Source: G039029935 sp039029935
GTDB lineage: Bacteria; Chloroflexota; Anaerolineae; Caldilineales; Caldilineaceae
DNA length: 7,796 nt
NCBI GenBank assembly: GCA_039029935.1
Contig: JBCCFC010000641.1
Location: 1-7,796 of the forward strand
Direction: 5' to 3'
Position numbers and translations under genes: made by a program. Shown here piece after piece: positions 6,314 to 7,796 of the stretch. The notes below the pieces were generated by a model that was given only the letters and a program-made list of their open reading frames with translations, did not search any database and had not been told where the DNA came from. Positions within the stretch are counted from its first letter, which is position 1, and each line of letters begins with the position of its first letter.

Positions 6314-6991
6314 ATGGCAGAAACAAAGACGTTTAATCAATGGACCAAGGATGATTTGCGCATTGAGTTTGACTTGCGGCGTGTTGAGCAATGTAATGGG
6401 TGGGATGCATGGTTGGCACGACTCGATGACGCCCCAATTACACTCAGCGAATTGGAATTAGGTGTGTTGGAGATGTTACGGCAACGGGCGCGTATTTATC
6501 TGGATGACTGGAATGAATGGGAATTACGTGAGCAGTTTATTGGGTCTATTGTCAGCCTAGCCGATTTAAACGATGCTGATAAATTCTTTTCGACGTTTGC
6601 TGAACGTCAATTAAAGGCCACCGTCAAGGGAATCAGAGACGAGGAAGAAATCGAGTTATATGGTAAAGTTGATTGGATGGTTGCAAAGGGGATGGCTACC
6701 CCAAGTAGTCCGTACTTTTTTATCCATGAGTATAAGCAAGAAGAGAGCGGAACAAAAAGTAATCGGGGACAACTCCTGGCAACGATGTTAGCTGCACAAG
6801 AACTGAATAACGATTGTCAACCCATCTATGGCATTTACGTTTTGGGACGCAATTGGTTCTTTACCGTTTTGCAGGGAAGACAATATTGTATAACCGATGC
6901 CTATCTTTCGACAAAAGAGGCTGACTTACATGATATTTTGCGTTTGCTAAAGGCGCAGAAGATAATGATTGGCGAACGTGTGATGATATAA
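6314..6991 (+). CDS. Orphan PD-(D/E)XK nuclease-like protein, function unknown
   Basis: A 225-residue soluble protein, no signal peptide or membrane segment. The middle shows a PD-(D/E)XK-type core: conserved helix FAERQL (95-100, E97), D120 in GKVDWMV, E139-Y-K141 in FFIHEYKQE at the end of a hydrophobic strand, and Q153 in GQLLATMLAAQ starting the next helix. YGIYVLGRNWFFTVL (172-186) and YCITDAY then form strands. The N-terminal part (DLRIEFDLRRV, LDDWNEWELREQFIG) is a conserved helical region. From memory, similar proteins are common and often multicopy in Bacteroidetes, cyanobacteria and Chloroflexi, annotated only as hypothetical. Nuclease activity is inferred, not shown. ATG 6314 is preferred over the in-frame ATG at 6131. 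GGTGGGG lies 5 bases upstream, homology-like sequence begins there, and the longer form would translate the tandem repeat and the hairpin element. Confidence 0.82.
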   Translation: MAETKTFNQWTKDDLRIEFDLRRVEQCNGWDAWLARLDDAPITLSELELGVLEMLRQRARIYLDDWNEWELREQFIGSIVSLADLNDADKFFSTFAERQLKATVKGIRDEEEIELYGKVDWMVAKGMATPSSPYFFIHEYKQEESGTKSNRGQLLATMLAAQELNNDCQPIYGIYVLGRNWFFTVLQGRQYCITDAYLSTKEADLHDILRLLKAQKIMIGERVMI

Positions 6992-7271
6992 TTCTTTGTA
7001 GGTATTGTCTGTTGAAATCAATTTGCGACTGTGACTTCTCGTCCCGAACTCACCATGAACATGTCGGATACCATTTCTGTCGCCTATAGACAATATCGGC
7101 TGTCATTTGCCTGATGAATGCCCACCATTTGACCTACCCGCGTTTTCTTCAGAATCCATCAAACAACAAACGCCAACGCAACAGAATGCCGATGTTTCTC
7201 GCCCTACACCGTGATACACTGTAGATGGATTGGGTAATGGGTTTTCAATGGTTTTCTCCTTGTGTGGTATG
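6992..7271. other. Noncoding stretch, nothing recognisable
   Basis: About 280 bases separate the PD-(D/E)XK gene from the strong terminator hairpin. Both strands are broken by stops. The longest plausible start-to-stop frame, ATG at about 7054, encodes only about 19 residues and has no family look. I saw no RNA gene, no convincing promoter and no repeat. It may be the 3' UTR of the upstream gene or decayed sequence. Confidence 0.4.
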
Positions 7272-7314
7272 AAAGAGGGGCGATGCTAGACTTATCTAGC
7301 ATCGCCCCTCTTTT
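7272..7314 (+). terminator. Perfect 19-bp hairpin, rho-independent terminator between convergent genes
   Basis: Bases 7272-7290 are exactly complementary to 7295-7313 around a CTTA loop. The stem is GC-rich in its middle (GAGGGGCGATGC) and closes in AAA/TTT. On the plus strand it runs into TTTTGTTTG, a usable U-tract. On the minus strand only three T follow. It sits between two convergent genes, so it probably ends plus-strand transcription and may act in both directions. The stem is longer than most intrinsic terminators. Confidence 0.85.
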
Positions 7315-7355
7315 GTTTGTGGCGAAAATATGCAAGTTTGCAGAATTACAGGGAA

Positions 7356-7775
7356 TCATGCCTCAATCGTCAAGTGTTCGCTCTTCCACTCATCCAATCC
7401 TTTGGCAGCCGTGCTGAAGTTGGCACCGACCAGTGTAATCGGCTTGGGTTGAGACAAATATTTTTCATAATATTGTCGTTCATGAATTTGGTCGAGTGCT
7501 TCCTGTGCCGTCTTGTTGAACTTGAATTCAAAGAGATAGATGTGGTCATCTAGGGTGATGATCGCATCTATCCGTCCCTTATTTGTGGTTGCTTCAGCTT
7601 TGATATGTAATCTCATAAACTTAAATATGAGATAGAAGATGGTCTGATAATATTTTTCATAGTTCAGATGTAAATTGTAGTCAATGTCGGCAAAGAGGGC
7701 TTGTAACTCGACAAAAAACGTATGTAAATCATGACTTTCTAGCAGTCTGTCGGAGAACCCCCAACCTGATATAAA
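7356..7775 (-). pseudogene. C-terminal remnant of an AAA-ATPase/PDDEXK_9 (DUF1703-like) protein
   Basis: The minus-strand frame is open from 7775 (TGA at 7776-7778) to TGA at 7356, 139 codons. The only ATG (7616, residue 54) falls inside the fold, and no start with a ribosome-binding site exists upstream. Family-like sequence begins about residue 11 (LLESHDLHTFFVELQALFAD, then NYEKYYQTIFYLIFKF). It continues with the nuclease core: E61, D70 in GRIDAII, E83-F-K85 in LFEFKFNK, then a helix with QIHERQYYEKY and the closing strand ITLVGANFS. This matches the C-terminal PDDEXK_9 domain of proteins that normally carry an N-terminal AAA-ATPase-like domain and are about 500 aa long. Here the ATPase part is absent and the break lies near 7745, next to a possible IS end. 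Whether a short protein from 7616 is made is doubtful. An assembly junction could also explain the truncation. Confidence 0.78.
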
Positions 7776-7796
7776 TCATGCATGAAATGTAAGAAA
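7741..7796. mobile_element. Possible end of an insertion sequence at the right edge
   Basis: Protein similarity of the PDDEXK_9 remnant stops near 7745. The DNA then reads CAGTCTGTCGGAGAACCCCC, which has the look of a transposon terminal repeat, preceded by CTAG at 7738-7741. If the element lies to the right, its insertion removed the 5' part of the nuclease gene. The other end and any transposase are outside the window, so this is inference. Confidence 0.25.

Noticed and set aside
6268..6316. Short repeats considered as a CRISPR or iteron array
   Set aside because: The units are 12 bp and contiguous without spacers, and there is no replication or Cas gene nearby.
7317..7553. 78-residue plus-strand open frame after the terminator
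   Set aside because: It overlaps the PDDEXK_9 remnant on the opposite strand, where the nuclease motif is clear; composition is shadow-like.
1..7796. Search for tRNA or rRNA genes
   Set aside because: No cloverleaf with a TTCRANNC arm and no rRNA-like conserved blocks were seen by eye.

Overview
The window looks like ordinary bacterial chromosome with a conserved metabolic core and damaged accessory DNA at both ends. GC content is moderate. The protein sequences (MtaB, a glycosylasparaginase-like Ntn hydrolase, a single-lipoyl E2 and a long-form E3) have the flavour of Chloroflexota (Anaerolineae/Caldilineae-like) proteins. This assignment is an impression from sequence style, not a measured result. 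No rRNA, tRNA or CRISPR array was seen.

Layout. On the minus strand, positions 1-232 hold gene debris. It includes a 36-codon remnant of a RecF/SMC-like AAA ATPase gene that starts inside the 3' end of mtaB and breaks off just before the Walker A region. mtaB (tRNA ms2t6A methylthiotransferase, about 225-1580) also reads leftward. A divergent intergenic stretch of about 140 bp follows. A rightward block then carries a MazE-like antitoxin (1725-1958), MazF toxin (1955-2308), an aspartylglucosaminidase/isoaspartyl-peptidase family Ntn hydrolase (2329-3309), a lipoyl-bearing 2-oxoacid dehydrogenase E2 (3315-4589) and dihydrolipoyl dehydrogenase E3 (4616-6043). Gaps in this block are -4, 20, 5 and 26 bp with no terminator between genes, so it may be one transcription unit. 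No E1 is present.

After E3 comes a 270-bp noncoding stretch. It contains a 106-bp region bounded by perfect 10-bp inverted repeats with two further hairpins inside, then a short purine-rich 12-bp tandem repeat that provides the ribosome-binding region of the next gene. That gene (6314-6991) encodes a small orphan protein with a PD-(D/E)XK nuclease-like core. A perfect 19-bp terminator hairpin (7272-7313) separates it from a convergent gene remnant (7356-7775, minus strand). The remnant is the C-terminal PDDEXK_9 (DUF1703-like) domain of an AAA-ATPase/nuclease protein; its N-terminal part is missing and the break lies next to what may be an insertion-sequence end at the right edge.

Functionally, E2 and E3 would work together in a 2-oxoacid dehydrogenase complex (pyruvate, 2-oxoglutarate or branched-chain) whose E1 must lie elsewhere. 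MazEF is probably an autonomous stress or addiction module sitting upstream of the metabolic genes. The two PD-(D/E)XK proteins and the ATPase remnant mark the edges as accessory, rearranged DNA. I found no clear evidence of a complete novel system. The most interesting leads are the structured 6103-6208 element, the orphan PD-(D/E)XK protein, and mazEF joined to the asparaginase-E2-E3 block.
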